The translations under genes were made by a program, and so were the position numbers. 64,000 nucleotides of DNA from contig JAPFBL010000258.1 of the NCBI GenBank assembly GCA_026182355.1, positions 1 to 64,000 on the forward strand. Direction: 5' to 3'. Shown in pieces: positions 32,783 through 43,827 of the stretch (positions are counted from its first letter, which is position 1; every line of letters begins with the position of its first letter). The DNA is from Hermatobates lingyangjiaoensis. Lineage: Eukaryota; Arthropoda; Insecta; Hemiptera; Hermatobatidae. The notes below the pieces were generated by a model that was given only the letters and a program-made list of their open reading frames with translations, was not told the origin of the DNA and ran no database searches.

Positions 32783-35724
32783 CTACCTCATTCTCTATCT
32801 TTATCTCACTCCCTCACTCTGTCTCTTTCCCTGACTTACCTTCTCTTTCTCTGACTCTCTTTATCCCTCTCTTCTCTTTCTGTCTCTCTCTGAATCACTC
32901 TCTACCTCATTCTCTATCTTTATCTCACTCCCTCACTCTGTCTCTTTCCCTGACTTACCTTTCTCTTTCTCTGACTCTCTTTATCCCTCTCTCTCTTTCT
33001 GTCTCTCTCTGAATCACTCTCTACCTCATTCTCTATCTTTATCTCACTCCCTCACTCTGTCTCTTTCCCTGACTTACCTTCTCTTTCTCTGACTCTCTTT
33101 AACCCTCTCTCTCTTTCTGTCTCTCTCTGAATCACTCTCTACCTCATTCTCTATCTTTATCTCACTCCCTCACTCTGTCTCTTTCCCTGACTTACCTTCT
33201 CTTTCTCTGACTCTCTTTATCCCTCTCTCTCTTTCTGTCTCTCTCTGAATCACTCTCTACCTCATTCTCTATCTTTATCTCACTCCCTCACTCTCTCTCT
33301 TTCCCTGACTTACCTTCTCTTTCTCTGACTCTCTTTATCCCTCTCTCTCTTTCTGTCTCTCTCTGAATCACTCTCTACCTCATTCTCTATCTTTATCTCA
33401 CTCCCTCACTCTGTCTCTTTCCCTGACTTACCTTCTCTTTCTCTGACTCTCTTTATCCCTCTCTCTCTTTCTGTCTCTCTCTGAATCACTCTCTACCTCA
33501 TTCTCTATCTTTATCTCACTCCCTCACTCTGTCTCTTTCCCTGACTTACCTTCTCTTTCTCTGACTCTCTTTATCCCTCTCTCTCTTTCTGTCTCTCTCT
33601 GAATCACTCTCTACCTCATTCTCTATCTTTATCTCACTCCCTCACTCTGTCTCTTTCCCTGACTTACCTTCTCTTTCTCTGACTCTCTTTATCCCTCTCT
33701 CTCTTTCTGTCTCTCTCTGAATCACTCTCTACCTCATTCTCTATCTTTATCTCACTCCCTCACTCTGTCTCTTTCCCTGACTTACCTTCTCTTTCTCTGA
33801 CTCTCTTTATCCTCTCTCTCTTTCTGTCTCTCTCTGAATCACTCTCTACCTCATTCTCTATCTTTATCTCACTCCCTCACTCTCTCTCTTTCCCTGACTT
33901 ACCTTCTCTTTCTCTGACTCTCTTTATCCCTCTCTCTCTTTCTGTCTCTCTCTAAATCACTCTATACCTCATTCTCTATCTTTATCTCACTCCCTCACTC
34001 TGTCTCTTTCCCTGACTTACCTTCTCTTTCTCTGACTCTCTTTATCCCTCTCTCTCTTTCTGTCTCTCTCTGAATCACTCTCTACCTCATTCTCTATCTT
34101 TATCTCACTCCCTCACTCTGTCTCTTTCCCTGACTTACCTTCTCTTTCTCTGACTCTCTTTATCCCTCTCTCTCTTTCTGTCTCTCTCTGAATCACTCTC
34201 TACCTCATTCTCTATCTTTATCTCACTCCCTCACTCTCTCTCTTTCCTGACTTACCTTCTCTTTCTCTGACTCTCTTTATCCCTCTCTCTCTTTCTGTCT
34301 CTCTCTAAATCACTCTATACCTCATTCTCTATCTTTATCTCACTCCCTCACTCTGTCTCTTTCCCTGACTTACCTTCTCTTTCTCTGACTCTCTTTATCC
34401 CTCTCTCTCTTTCTGTCTCTCTCTGAATCACTCTCTACCTCTTTCTCTATCTTTATCTCACTCCCTCACTCTGTCTCTTTCCCTGACTTACCTTCTCTTT
34501 CTCTGACTCTCTTTATCCCTCTCTCTCTTTCTGTCTCTCTCTGAATCACTCTCTACCTCATTCTCTATCTTTATCTCACTCCCTCACTCTCTCTCTTTCC
34601 CTGACTTACCTTCTCTTTCTCTGACTCTCTTTATCCCTCTCTCTCTTTCTGTCTCTCTCTGAATCACTCTCTACCTCATTCTCTATCTTTATCTCACTCC
34701 CTCACTCTGTCTCTTTCCCTGACTTACCTTCTCTTTCTCTGACTCTCTTTATCCCTCTCTCTCTTTCTGTCTCTCTCTAAATCACTCTCTACCTCATTCT
34801 CTATCTTTATCTCACTCCCTCACTCTCTCTCTTTCCCTGACTTACCTTCTCTTTCTCTGACTCTCTTTATCCCTCTCTCTCTTTCTGTCTCTCTCTGAAT
34901 CACTCTCTACCTCATTCTCTATCTTTATCTCACTCCTTCACTCTGTCTCTTTCCCTGACTTACCTTCTCTTTCTCTGACTCTCTTTATCCCTCTCTCTCT
35001 TTCTGTCTCTCTCTGAATCACTCTCTACCTCATTCTCTATCTTTATCTCACTCCCTCACTCTCTCTCTTTCCCTGACTTACCTTCTCTTTCTCTGACTCT
35101 CTTTATCCCTCTCTCTCTTTCTGTCTCTCTCTGAATCACTCTCTACCTCATTCTCTATCTTTATCTCACTCCCTCACTCTCTCTCTTTCCCTGACTTACC
35201 TTCTCTTTCTCTGACTCTCTTTATCCCTCTCTCTCTTTCTGTCTCTCTCTGAATCACTCTCTACCTCATTCTCTATCTTTATCTCACTCCCTCACTCTGT
35301 CTCTTTCCCTGACTTACCTTCTCTTTCTCTGACTCTCTTTATCCTCTCTCTCTTTCTGTCTCTCTCTGAATCACTCTCTACCTCATTCTTCTTTATCTCA
35401 CTCCTTCACTCTGTCTCTTTCCCTGACTTACCTTCTCTTTCTCTGACTCTCTTTATCCCTCTACTCTAACTATTCTGTCTCTCTCTGAATCACTCTCTAC
35501 CTCATTCTCTATCTTTATCTCACTCCCTCACTCTCTCTCTTTCCCTGACTTACCTTCTCTTTCTCTGACTCTCTTTATCTCTCTCTCTCTTTCTGTCTCT
35601 CTCTAAATCACTCTCTACCTCATTATCTCTCTCCCTCTCTCTCTCTTTCTCTCTAAGTCTTTCTCTATCTCTGTCTCTCAATACAACTCTGTCTCACTAT
35701 TACTAAATATTAAATTAATTATAG

Positions 35725-36050
35725 ATTTTGGGGTTAGCTGCATGGTTAACATACTCGCCTCTGAACTCGTAGGTCCTTGGTTCGATACTCACCTGGCCCT
35801 CGATTTATTCACGCAAAGGAGGTAAATAAATCTGACTATGTCGTTCTTTGTAGAGGATGTTAAGCTGTCGGTCTCTTGGCCTGTACGATGTCAGATACTT
35901 GTTAACTATTCCTACTCCAAATAAACTTGAGTTAGGCAAAGACTTCGGACTCCCAATGTAGAATCTTCATTGTGTCGTATCACAAAGGACCTAATGTTCG
36001 GCTTATGTGTGTTCGCTTGTGGGACAGCCACTTCAACCTAAAGTATTACC
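35725..36050 (+). mobile_element. tRNA-derived SINE, full length
   Basis: Head GGGGTTAGCTGCATGGTTA resembles an RNA polymerase III A box, and GGTTCGATAC a B box. The body has GATGTTAAGCTGTCGGTC, TGTACGATGTCAG and ACTTGAGTTAGGCAAA, and the tail TGTGTCGTATCACAAAGG. Same family as 50167, 53540, 13185, 13440 and 43526. Confidence 0.8.
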
Positions 36051-36089
36051 TACAGGTATTCTCTGTATCTCTCTTCTAACTGTAATTAC

Positions 36090-36165
36090 TCTGTATCTCT
36101 CTCACTCTCTCTCTCTCTCTCTCTCTCCCAATCTCTCTCTGTCTCTACTTGTCTATATTTCTCAC

Positions 36166-36206
<41 letters not shown>
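36090..36206. repeat. (CT)n then (TA)n
   Basis: CT tract 36099-36160 and TA tract 36169-36206, the latter abutting a family C foldback. Confidence 0.85.
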
Positions 36207-36208
<2 letters not shown>

Positions 36209-36430
36209 ACTAAAAAATGATTGATCGGGATGCGGTCAGTTTCTTCCACTTTCAATTCAAACTCTCATTGCCGACGTTTCGATTTTATTTAAAATCTTTT
36301 TCCAAAGGCCTACAAACAGAGGAAAACAAGGATTTTAATACGTACATTTTTTTAAAACACAAACAAAAGAAGTACACTATTGAAAGTGGAAGAAACTGAC
36401 CGCATCCCGACCTATCATTTTTTAGTTGTA
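36207..36430. mobile_element. Family C foldback, core truncated
   Basis: Outer arms AACTAAAAAATGATTGATCG...GACCGCATCCCG are mirrored at 36372-36430, followed by TA. The left arm carries GCCGACGTTTCGATTTTATT (reverse of the GAAACGTCGGC block) and GCCTACAAACAGAGG. The 60-codon frame over it is not a gene. Confidence 0.68.
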
Positions 36431-36895
36431 TCTATATATATATATATATATATATTTAATTATTATTGTTCTTTCTGGATATAATTAACTCAAAGAATTG
36501 ATATAAAAAATGTTTGATTACTTACTAAATGTTTGAAAAATAAAAAAAACTAAAACTTTGAAAGATTTCTAAATTGATATATTAGCCGTATGAATGAATA
36601 GACGATAGGTTGATTTGATTTGATTTTTTTTTTTTTGATTACACGTTTTTGAGGACATGACAATTATCTAATACGCCATCAGGCCACTCACTTGGTGTGT
36701 TTTGCTATTTGAAGGTTGCGGTTTTGGGTAAAGGTGATGCGGTGGTTGTGTGGGGGGGGGGGGGGAGTGGGGGGTTGAGGTTTGTGATTTGTTTTCTGGG
36801 TGAAAGAAGACAGGAGGCCATTTTTTCATGGTGAACCGCAGACTGTTCATGGAGGCCGCAAGGTAAAGGTCTTGGGGACGTTAGTGGAAAGACAG
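36431..36895. other. Stretch with poly-T, poly-G and no recognised gene
   Basis: Contains T11 near 36626 and G13-like run near 36752. The proline/threonine-rich minus-strand frame (36668-36850) reflects the G/GT-rich plus strand. Confidence 0.5.
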
Positions 36896-36955
<60 letters not shown>

Positions 36956-37050
36956 ATAGGGGAATAGATAGATAGACAGAGAGAGAGAGAGAGAGATAGA
37001 GAGAGAGAGATAGAATATATATATAGAGAGAGTGAGAGAGAAAAATAGGG

Positions 37051-37089
<39 letters not shown>

Positions 37090-37154
37090 AATAGGGGTAG
37101 AGAGAGAGAGAGGGAGAGAGAAAAATAGGGGTAGAGAGAGAGAGAGAGAGAAAT

Positions 37155-37201
<47 letters not shown>

Positions 37202-37284
37202 GAGATAGAGAAAGAGAGAGAGAGAGAAATAGAGATAGATAGAGAGAGAGAGAGAGAAATAGAGATAGAGAGAGAGAGAGAAAT

Positions 37285-37325
<41 letters not shown>

Positions 37326-37357
37326 AGAAATAGAGGGAGAGAGAAATAGGGGGAGAC

Positions 37358-37360
<3 letters not shown>
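36896..37360. repeat. (GA)n / GATA-like purine repeat
   Basis: GAGAGA with interspersed AAATAGAGATAGAG and AAATAGGGGTAGAG units, then TA at 37362-37396. Confidence 0.88.
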
Positions 37361-37398
<38 letters not shown>

Positions 37399-37761
37399 TG
37401 TGTCTTCTATCGGGGTCCGGTCAATTTTCCAGGATAAAAAATCAAACTCTCGTTGCCAACGTTTCTGTTTTATATAAAACCTTTTTCATAGGCCTACAAA
37501 GAAAGGATAATAAGAAATCACATATCAACATCAAACATATACACAATATGAAAATGGATTGTTACAAGTTATGAATATTACAAGCAGAAATATTTCAGAG
37601 ATACATAAAACAATATTACTTACAGAAGTAAGAATTTTTTAACTAAGAAAATGAAATTTACATTATTTAAAGGAACAACAATGTTAGCCGGACAAAACCT
37701 TCGACTAGACTAATAAGATAACATTACAAATAACCTCAACACTGTTCACTCAGATCTTCAG

Positions 37762-37798
37762 GCCTGAAGATAACCAGAGAATGGTTGAAACATGTCGC
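37762..37798 (+). ncRNA. Hammerhead ribozyme motif, family L
   Basis: Helix I GC/GC, core CUGAAGA, extra U, helix II AACC/GGUU, GAAA, helix III ACAUGU, C17. Core conserved. Confidence 0.72.
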
Positions 37799-38299
37799 AA
37801 ATACCACCACCAGGTCAACAGTGCAGAACTTTTCATCACCTACCAGCCACCCATCAATAGCAGCAATAACATTCAACTGAAGAAAAAACATGAACATAAG
37901 AAACCGAAGAGAACAATATACAAAACCTACAACTTGAAGATGTTTCTACGAGAAGAAGTTGGATTCCAGTGTCAACATCTCTTAATAATCAAGAGGGACT
38001 GTGCAACCTCTACCCCTGTTGGCATGAAGATGAAGGCGGCTTTTCGCAGTAAACAACCGAGAGTATCATTTAAATATCCAGCAATATCCGTAACAGAAAA
38101 TAGTCAACAACAGCAACACCCAACCACCACAAAAATCAAAAATAGGAAGGGAACAGGAGTTCACTGTAAAGTGAGGCTAATGTTTTCTGCCAAACATCAT
38201 TTAACACAGAGGGACTGTGCAACCTCTATACCTATTGGCAGAACGCAAAGGCTTTTTGCTGAGCAGCGGGCAACTGGGACCTTACGCTTGGACCTGTAA
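37781..38299 (+). CDS. Uncharacterised 172-residue frame in family L arm
   Basis: ATG lies inside the ribozyme helix II loop. The product is Lys/Thr/Gln-rich with an imperfect repeat: RDCATSTPVG (about residue 73), RDCATSIPIG (about 145), and a related CNSTPIG in another frame just after the stop. No domain recognised, no PLE motif. It may be noncoding pseudo-LTR sequence with a chance open frame; the internal DNA repeat (GACTGTGCAACCTCTA at about 37998 and 38213) is real. Confidence 0.3.
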   Translation: MVETCRKYHHQVNSAELFITYQPPINSSNNIQLKKKHEHKKPKRTIYKTYNLKMFLREEVGFQCQHLLIIKRDCATSTPVGMKMKAAFRSKQPRVSFKYPAISVTENSQQQQHPTTTKIKNRKGTGVHCKVRLMFSAKHHLTQRDCATSIPIGRTQRLFAEQRATGTLRLDL

Positions 38300-38327
38300 C
38301 TCTACTCCCATTGGTCAACATCGCATC

Positions 38328-38375
<48 letters not shown>

Positions 38376-38438
38376 ATTTCACATAAACACGTGAAATAAC
38401 AATCAATGATCAACCACAATATGAAAATGGGAAAACAA

Positions 38439-38481
38439 GACTAAGATCATTCAATCGTAACAAGCAGTCTTCGTCAGAGTG
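38439..38481 (-). ncRNA. Hammerhead motif, family A
   Basis: Core CUGACGA intact. One outer helix I pair lost (CACU for GACU) and helix III is AUGAUC-like, no longer a palindrome. Confidence 0.62.
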
Positions 38482-38535
38482 AAAAACCCAACTGAACTTT
38501 TTCAGTTGATAAATATATATATCAGTTGGGTTTTT

Positions 38536-38578
38536 GACTCTGACGAAGACCGCTTGTTACGGTTGAAAGATCTTAGTC
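38536..38578 (+). ncRNA. Hammerhead ribozyme motif, family A
   Basis: Matches the 4057 copy in all helices and the core. Confidence 0.8.
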
Positions 38579-38611
38579 TTGTTTTTCCATTTTCATATTG
38601 TGGTTTGACTA

Positions 38612-38615
<4 letters not shown>

Positions 38616-38700
<85 letters not shown>

Positions 38701-38702
38701 CG
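38616..38702. repeat. (TA)n then (GA)n
   Basis: TA 38616-38660 followed by GA-rich run to 38702. Short frames over it are compositional. Confidence 0.85.
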
Positions 38703-38784
38703 GAGAGAGACCTGAAATTAAATATTTATTATCTATTACCTGAATAATGTTAAAAAATAGAAAATTATCCTTATATACCCAAAA

Positions 38785-39000
38785 TTGGAGCCATGGTAGC
38801 AAGTCTTGTGATCTCGCAGATGACAGTAGTGCAAAAATATTATAGATAAATATAACAAAAACAAAATTAATTTTTAATTTGCGAAATATAAAAACTGGTA
38901 TTAAAATAAAGACATGGAGCCAGAATAGCCCAGAGGCTTGCGTGCTCGCTAATGACAGTATTGCAAATGTATTATAAATAAATGCAAGAAATATTTAATA
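38785..39000. repeat. Diverged tandem duplication of about 145 bp
   Basis: GGAGCCATGGTAGCAAGTCT...GATGACAGTAGTGCAAA near 38790 and GGAGCCAGAATAGCCCAGAG...AATGACAGTATTGCAAA near 38925 are related. The second resembles a tRNA-like A box; it could be an old SINE. Confidence 0.45.
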
Positions 39001-39104
39001 AACTACTACATTAAATTTTAAAATTGAATAATTTAAGAAAGAAACTTGAACACAAATGTCAGATAAAATACAAACGTTCTGAGGTAATATTATAAAGAGA
39101 CATT

Positions 39105-39440
39105 CCTATTGCTAAGGTAAAATGGATAAACAACAAAAGTCTCCACACAAATGAAGTTTTATTCATCAACAACAACAACGCGTTTCGAACACTTTGTGTT
39201 CATCATCAGGAAGACAAATTTAAGTCACCTTATCTCCTAAATGCCTATCCCCACTCTTTCGCAGCGGATCCATTTCCCACTTGTTGTTTTCACTGGACCA
39301 ACCCTTCAGCACCACAACCTTGGGTATGTCTTGAATTCTCTTAATTGAATTTTATTATTTCACACAAAGTGTTCGAAACGCGTTGTTGTTGAATAAAACT
39401 TCATTTGTGTGGAGACTTTTGTTTGTTTATCCATTTTACC
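39105..39440. mobile_element. Family J foldback element, partly deleted
   Basis: Outer arms (AAAATGGATAAACAACAAAA and complement) are mirrored. Left arm has a complete minus-strand ribozyme; the right arm starts inside helix II (39361). Confidence 0.68.
39176..39210 (-). ncRNA. Hammerhead motif, family J
   Basis: CUGAUGA, extra U, helix II GAACAC/GUGUUC, GAAA, helix III ACGCGU, U17. Weak helix I. Confidence 0.7.
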
Positions 39441-39452
39441 TCAGATTTACAT

Positions 39453-39706
39453 TTTTTTTTTGTTTAATATTTATTTTTAAAAAGAAATTTAAATTTATTC
39501 GATTACAGTCATGTCATCTTCTGGAACATGGCGATAAATTATCAAAATTTTGAATTCCGTTCTGATTTTCCTCCAAATCTATTTCCTGTAGAATAATTGG
39601 TCTGAATCTCTCATGTATTGTAATATAGCTGTGGTTAAATTAATACTTCTTGTCTAAGTAGCCTCCTTGAAACGAACTTTAGAGCTAAACAAGGAATTTC
39701 TTGGAA
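39453..39706 (-). mobile_element. TIR element fragment (relative of 7661-8225)
   Basis: The reverse complement matches the interior of that element, including GGAAATAGATTTGGAGG and the ACATGACTGTAAT end. The tips are lost. Confidence 0.6.
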
Positions 39707-39715
39707 TATTTTTTT

Positions 39716-39804
39716 CTTTCCTTCTTTCTTTCTTTATTTCTCACTTTCTCTCTTTCTTTCTTTCTCTCCCTTGACATTTCTTCTCTTTCTCTGACTCTCT
39801 TTAA

Positions 39805-39879
<75 letters not shown>

Positions 39880-39952
39880 TGTCTCTCTGTATCCCTCTCT
39901 CCCACTTTCTCTCACTTTATCCCTCTCCCTCCTTCTCTAAGTATCTCTGTAT

Positions 39953-40003
<51 letters not shown>

Positions 40004-40067
40004 ACTCTCTCCCTGACTTTCCTTCTCTTTCTCTGACTCTCTTTATCCATCTCTCTCTCTTTTCTCT

Positions 40068-40109
<42 letters not shown>

Positions 40110-40722
40110 CTTCCTGTCTCTCTCTGAATCACTCTCTCTACCACATTCTCTCTCTTTATCTCTCTATCTCTCTCCATCTCTCTCTCTCCCTGACTTTCCT
40201 TCTCTTTCTCTGACTCTCTTTATCCATCTCTCTCTCTCTCTCCATCTCTCTCTCTCCCTGACTTTCCTTCTCTTTCTCTGACTCTCTTTATCCATCTCTC
40301 TCTCTCTCTCCCTCTCTCTCTTCCTGTCTCTCTCTGAATCACTCTCTCTACCACATTCTCTCTCTTTATCTCTCTCTCTCTCTCCATCTCTCTCTCTCCC
40401 TGACTTTCCTTCTCTTTCTCTGACTCTCTTTATCCATCTCTCTCTCTATCTGTCTCTCTTTATCTCTCTCTCTCTCTCTTTCTCTCTCTCTTCCTGTCTC
40501 TCTCTGAATCACTCTCTCTACCACATTCTCTCTCTTTATCTCTCTCCCTCTCTCCATCTCTCTCTCCCTGACTTTCCTTCTCTTTCTCTGACTCTTTTTA
40601 TCCCTCTGTCTTTCTGTATCTCTATGAATCACTCTGTCTACCGCATTCTCTCTCTTTATCTCTCTCCCTCCCTCTCTGAGTCTCTCTGTATCCTTCTTTC
40701 TCTCTATCTCCTCTGTCTCTCT

Positions 40723-40800
<78 letters not shown>

Positions 40801-40805
40801 TGTAG
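39716..40805. repeat. CT-rich repeat with degenerate 118-bp satellite words
   Basis: CTGACTTTCCTTCTCTTTC, CTGACTCTCTTTATCCATC and GAATCACTCTCTCTACCACA recur with new (CT)n expansions (39811-39880, 39957-40000, 40729-40797). It appears to be a diverged satellite block some 4 kb beyond the main array. Confidence 0.8.
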
Positions 40806-40869
40806 TCTTCCTCTAACTCTGTTGTCTCTCAATACAACTCTGTCTCACTATTACAAAATTTTAAATTAA

Positions 40870-41801
40870 TTATACTTCTTTTTTCTCTTAGATCACTTAA
40901 TTACAATTATTAAAGTATTAGAAGCTGTTTTATTTTCCAACTAATAGCTGTGATAAATTCTATTAAGTTTAGCTATAATTACACGCTTGTTTTTGACCAC
41001 CAAAATGACTAGGAGATATTTAAATTGATTAATAATATATTAATTTCGTGTTCATAATTAAATTATGCATATGCATAACTAACAAGTGTTTTTTTTTTTG
41101 TTTGCATAATTGTAGGAATGGAATAAAAGAGTTTGATGTAATAGCGATGTTTAGAGAGGGGGGGAGGTGACAAACAGTTTTATGAAATACATCCTAGTCA
41201 TTGTGGGGGGGAGGGGGGAGGGGGGGATGACAGTAAGACTTAAAACTTTTTTTAAAAAAAAAAAACAACCAACAATCAACTTTGTAGAAAAATGATCGTA
41301 ATAACAGGTCTTGCTCTTATAAATAGAATGAACGAGAAAGAGAACGAAACAGAGTGAGGGAGTAGGATTTGTATTTCCAGTTATGAAAAAAAAAAAGGAA
41401 GAAAAAAAGCATCATTCAGTAAAAGTTAACTGTCATAAGTTTAGTTCGGTGAGTATGGAGTGTTGGAAGAGGAGGTGCAGGATAAAGAGAAGGTAATAAC
41501 AAGGTTTGTAGAGCTTTATCTATTAGGTTGCAGGGTTTTTTTTTTTTTTTTTTTTTTAATGGGCGTGGTGCCTAAGGGACAAAACGCAGAGGCCAGGCCG
41601 GTTAGTTGAGTTATATGCGATGCTTTAGCTATCACCCCCCCCCCCCCCCCAACTTACCCACCTATACGGTTTAAGAGATTGGTGTAGGAGTTGTGGAGGA
41701 GGAGGGGGAGGGGGATGGCGGGTTGAGAAGGTATCAATAAGTCAAAACAGGTTGTCACTATTCGCTACTTATTTCCTTTTTACATGCCAACACACACACA
41801 C

Positions 41802-41848
<47 letters not shown>

Positions 41849-41850
41849 GT
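40870..41850. other. Intergenic stretch with G/C runs and (CA)n
   Basis: No gene recognised. Poly-G runs near 41158-41232, T17-like run at 41536, C13 run at 41634-41650 and (CA)n at 41791-41846. Confidence 0.55.
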
Positions 41851-41944
41851 GATTTGGCACTTTTAAAAAGGTAACAGTATCAGCCTCAATATTGCTTGTC
41901 ATTCTTCTCTCATATGTATACATATATATATACATATATCTTCT

Positions 41945-41978
41945 CTCCTGAAGACGGCAAGACGACGAAATTATCGAG
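41945..41978 (+). ncRNA. Hammerhead-like motif, family D/E relative
   Basis: Helix I CUC/GAG, core CUGAAGA, then GGCAAGACGAC with only weak pairing, GAAA, helix III AUUAU-like. TA flanks at 41921 and 42030. Degenerate. Confidence 0.5.
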
Positions 41979-42028
41979 ATTCGTGAGTGTTAGTCCTTTT
42001 TCTTGTGTTCTCTAGCTGTAACTTTAAT

Positions 42029-42059
<31 letters not shown>

Positions 42060-42098
42060 TAAACAGTGACACATAAACAGAAACACAACAAAGACTCA

Positions 42099-42144
42099 CT
42101 TTTCAATATTTCAATATTTCAATGGCGGTCGTCCTCAGGAGAAG
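42099..42144 (-). ncRNA. Hammerhead motif, family P
   Basis: Helix I pairs CUUCUC with GAAAAG, core CUGAGGA, extra C, helix II strand GACCGCC with its partner altered, GAAA. A local duplication of AATATTTC follows. Likely weakened compared with the right arm. Confidence 0.6.
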
Positions 42145-42282
42145 AAGTGAATTGACGGAGGGACGACAGTCAACTAAAGAACTCACTGGGTGAGGGCTAA
42201 AGCAACCTCACCCTCACCCTCATGCTTTAGCCCTCACCCAGTGAGTTCTTTAGTTGACTGTCGTCCCTCCGTCAATTCACTT

Positions 42283-42326
42283 CTTCTCCTGAGGACGACC
42301 GCCATTACGGTCGAAATATTGAAAAG
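42283..42326 (+). ncRNA. Hammerhead ribozyme motif, family P
   Basis: Helix I CUUCUC/GAAAAG (5 of 6 pairs), core CUGAGGA, extra C, helix II GACCG/CGGUC (5 bp), GAAA, helix III AUAU, U17. Confidence 0.77.
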
Positions 42327-42409
42327 TGAGTCTTTGTTGTGTTTCTGTTTATGTGTCACTGCTTATTTTAATTGTTATTTGTCCTGCCGGACCGTTTTTC
42401 GTTTATCAT

Positions 42410-42469
<60 letters not shown>

Positions 42470-42614
42470 TATCCATCCTTGTAATGTTTTGAATGTTAAA
42501 TGTACCTAGTGTTAGACTTAGTGATATTTATTTTTTAGTGAACAATTTTATTTAGCTGTTATGTTTACATACTTGTTTAATGAAAATAGTTTTGTTTTGT
42601 GACGGTATAAAATA

Positions 42615-42654
42615 ATTTCTGAAGATGGTTGGAGACAGCCGAAACATGTCAAAT
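42615..42654 (+). ncRNA. Hammerhead ribozyme motif, family K
   Basis: Helix I AUUU/AAAU, core CUGAAGA, extra U, helix II GGUU/AGCC with a G-U pair, GAAA, helix III ACAUGU (palindrome), C17. Lies between TA tracts at 42412-42465 and 42804. Confidence 0.75.
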
Positions 42655-42821
42655 GTTAATCAATAAATATTGATGGCCAACCAGAGTTTTGCTCAAATAA
42701 TTCACCAAACTAAATCAAGACGATTTGAAATTATCAAGAAAATATGAAAAACTGCTCAAAAGAAAGGTACGTTTGATTAAGGCAATTCAGTTCAACACAA
42801 TGTGTATATATATATATATAA

Positions 42822-43063
42822 AAAGATTTCACATAAACACGTGAAATAACAGTCAATGATCAAACCACAATAAGAAAATGGGAAAACAAGACTAAGATCT
42901 TTCAACCGTAACAAGCGGTCTTCGCCAGTTGGTCGAAAACCCAACTGAATGTTGAAATCCAAAAAATGTTGAAAGATCTTAGCCTTGTTTTCCCATTTCT
43001 TATTGTGGTTTGATCATTGATTGTTATTTCACGTGTTTATGTGAAATCTTTTTATATATATAT
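42822..43063. mobile_element. Family A foldback element between TA tracts
   Basis: Minus arm complete (42822-42960). The plus arm starts at the GAAAGATCTTAG block (42969), so it keeps only the 3' part of the ribozyme and the tail. Confidence 0.75.
42890..42934 (-). ncRNA. Hammerhead motif, family A, core mutated
   Basis: Helices II and III are as in the 4057 copy. The core is CUGGCGA (A6 to G) and two bases are inserted before it. Confidence 0.55.
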
Positions 43064-43069
43064 ATATAT

Positions 43070-43525
43070 GCATGGTCTTAAAAACTGGATGTCTGTTTCT
43101 ACTTGGTTCAATTTCGTCTTATTTTTTCTAAAATATGAAATTTTTTCTTTAATTCAGAGCTCAACTTAAAAATTAAATCACCATAATTTTTTTAATTTAT
43201 TATTGGACATGTTTTGGTGTTACATCCACCATCTTCAGCAAAAAAAAAAAAAAGGATGACTTTTATCAATAATGGCTACAGTAACAGTGAATTTGATAAA
43301 ACTCTTAAAAACTATATCAATTAGAAAAATGAAACAAATGGTTGGGGGGGGGGGGGGGGTGAAGTAACAAATCAAGTTATCTACAAGATATACTTATGAA
43401 AATATATTTTCTGACAGCTATAAAACAGACGAAAGAATACTTAAAACAATATTAAAGAATAATATCATAATCAGAACAACAAATTCATCATCAGGACGTG
43501 AATGACTTCTTGGTTAGATAAAGGT
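43070..43525. other. AT-rich stretch without recognised gene
   Basis: Contains G15 near 43344 and an orphan AATTCATCATCAGGACGTGA (about 43483), the reverse of the family I CUGAUGA region. Nothing else recognised. Confidence 0.45.
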
Positions 43526-43650
43526 TAGGTTGCAGTGGCAGTTCCACAAGGTAACACACGTAGGCAGAGCATTGGCCCGTTGTGATACCACACAATGAAG
43601 ATTGATTCTACAGTGGGAGTCCTAAATTTTGCTTAACTCAAATTTGGTTA
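43526..43650 (-). mobile_element. SINE 3' end, 5' truncated
   Basis: Matches the 3' end of the SINE at 53540-53860 on the same strand (GTTAGGTTGCAGTGGCAGT, TGGTATCACAACGGGCC-type, AGTGGGAGTCCTAAATTTT). Confidence 0.72.
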
Positions 43651-43788
43651 GATAAAAGTTCATATTTCTTTTCATATTTTCTTGCTTCAAATTCCAAGAG
43701 TCTTTAGAAAACAGTTGATTTTGGGCTGCTGGGGGTCTAAAGTTTTTGGAAATTTCTATTGTGCTTTCATATTGTGGTTTGATCATTC

Positions 43789-43822
<34 letters not shown>

Positions 43823-43827
<5 letters not shown>

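Larger units (their letters stand above)
21500..35625. repeat. 118-bp polypyrimidine satellite array
   Basis: About 120 tandem units. The marker GAATCACTCTCTACCTCATT recurs at 21571, 21689, 21804, 21922 and so on, normally 118 bp apart. Other unit words are CTGACTTACCTTCTCTTTC and CTGACTCTCTTTATCCC. A switch GTCTCTTTCCC/CTCTCTTTCCC distinguishes subtypes, and a shorter TTCTTCTCTCTCTAAATC variant (about 115 bp) occurs at intervals. The plus strand is almost purely pyrimidine. The array ends with (CT)n at 35625-35690. No gene inside. Confidence 0.95.
37397..38335. mobile_element. Chimeric foldback: PLE1 3' end (minus) joined to family L (plus)
   Basis: Left arm 37397-37752 is the minus-strand PLE1 3' end, matching 15386-15740 with few differences. 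At 37753 it switches to a plus-strand family L pseudo-LTR with a ribozyme, running to TA at 38332. TA tracts occur only outside. Confidence 0.75.
38372..38615. mobile_element. Family A foldback element between TA tracts
   Basis: Minus arm 38372-38500, small TA-containing spacer (38508-38523), plus arm 38524-38612. Both arms carry ribozymes. Confidence 0.75.
42053..42410. mobile_element. Family P foldback element between TA tracts
   Basis: Near-perfect palindrome: arms about 42056-42205 and 42223-42370, loop ACCTCACCCTCACCCTCA. Each has a ribozyme. The right arm goes on to GTCCTGCCGGACCG (about 42382) and TA. Confidence 0.8.

Noticed and set aside
21500..35625. CRISPR-like regular array
   Set aside because: Units are contiguous with no repeat/spacer alternation; this is a eukaryotic satellite.
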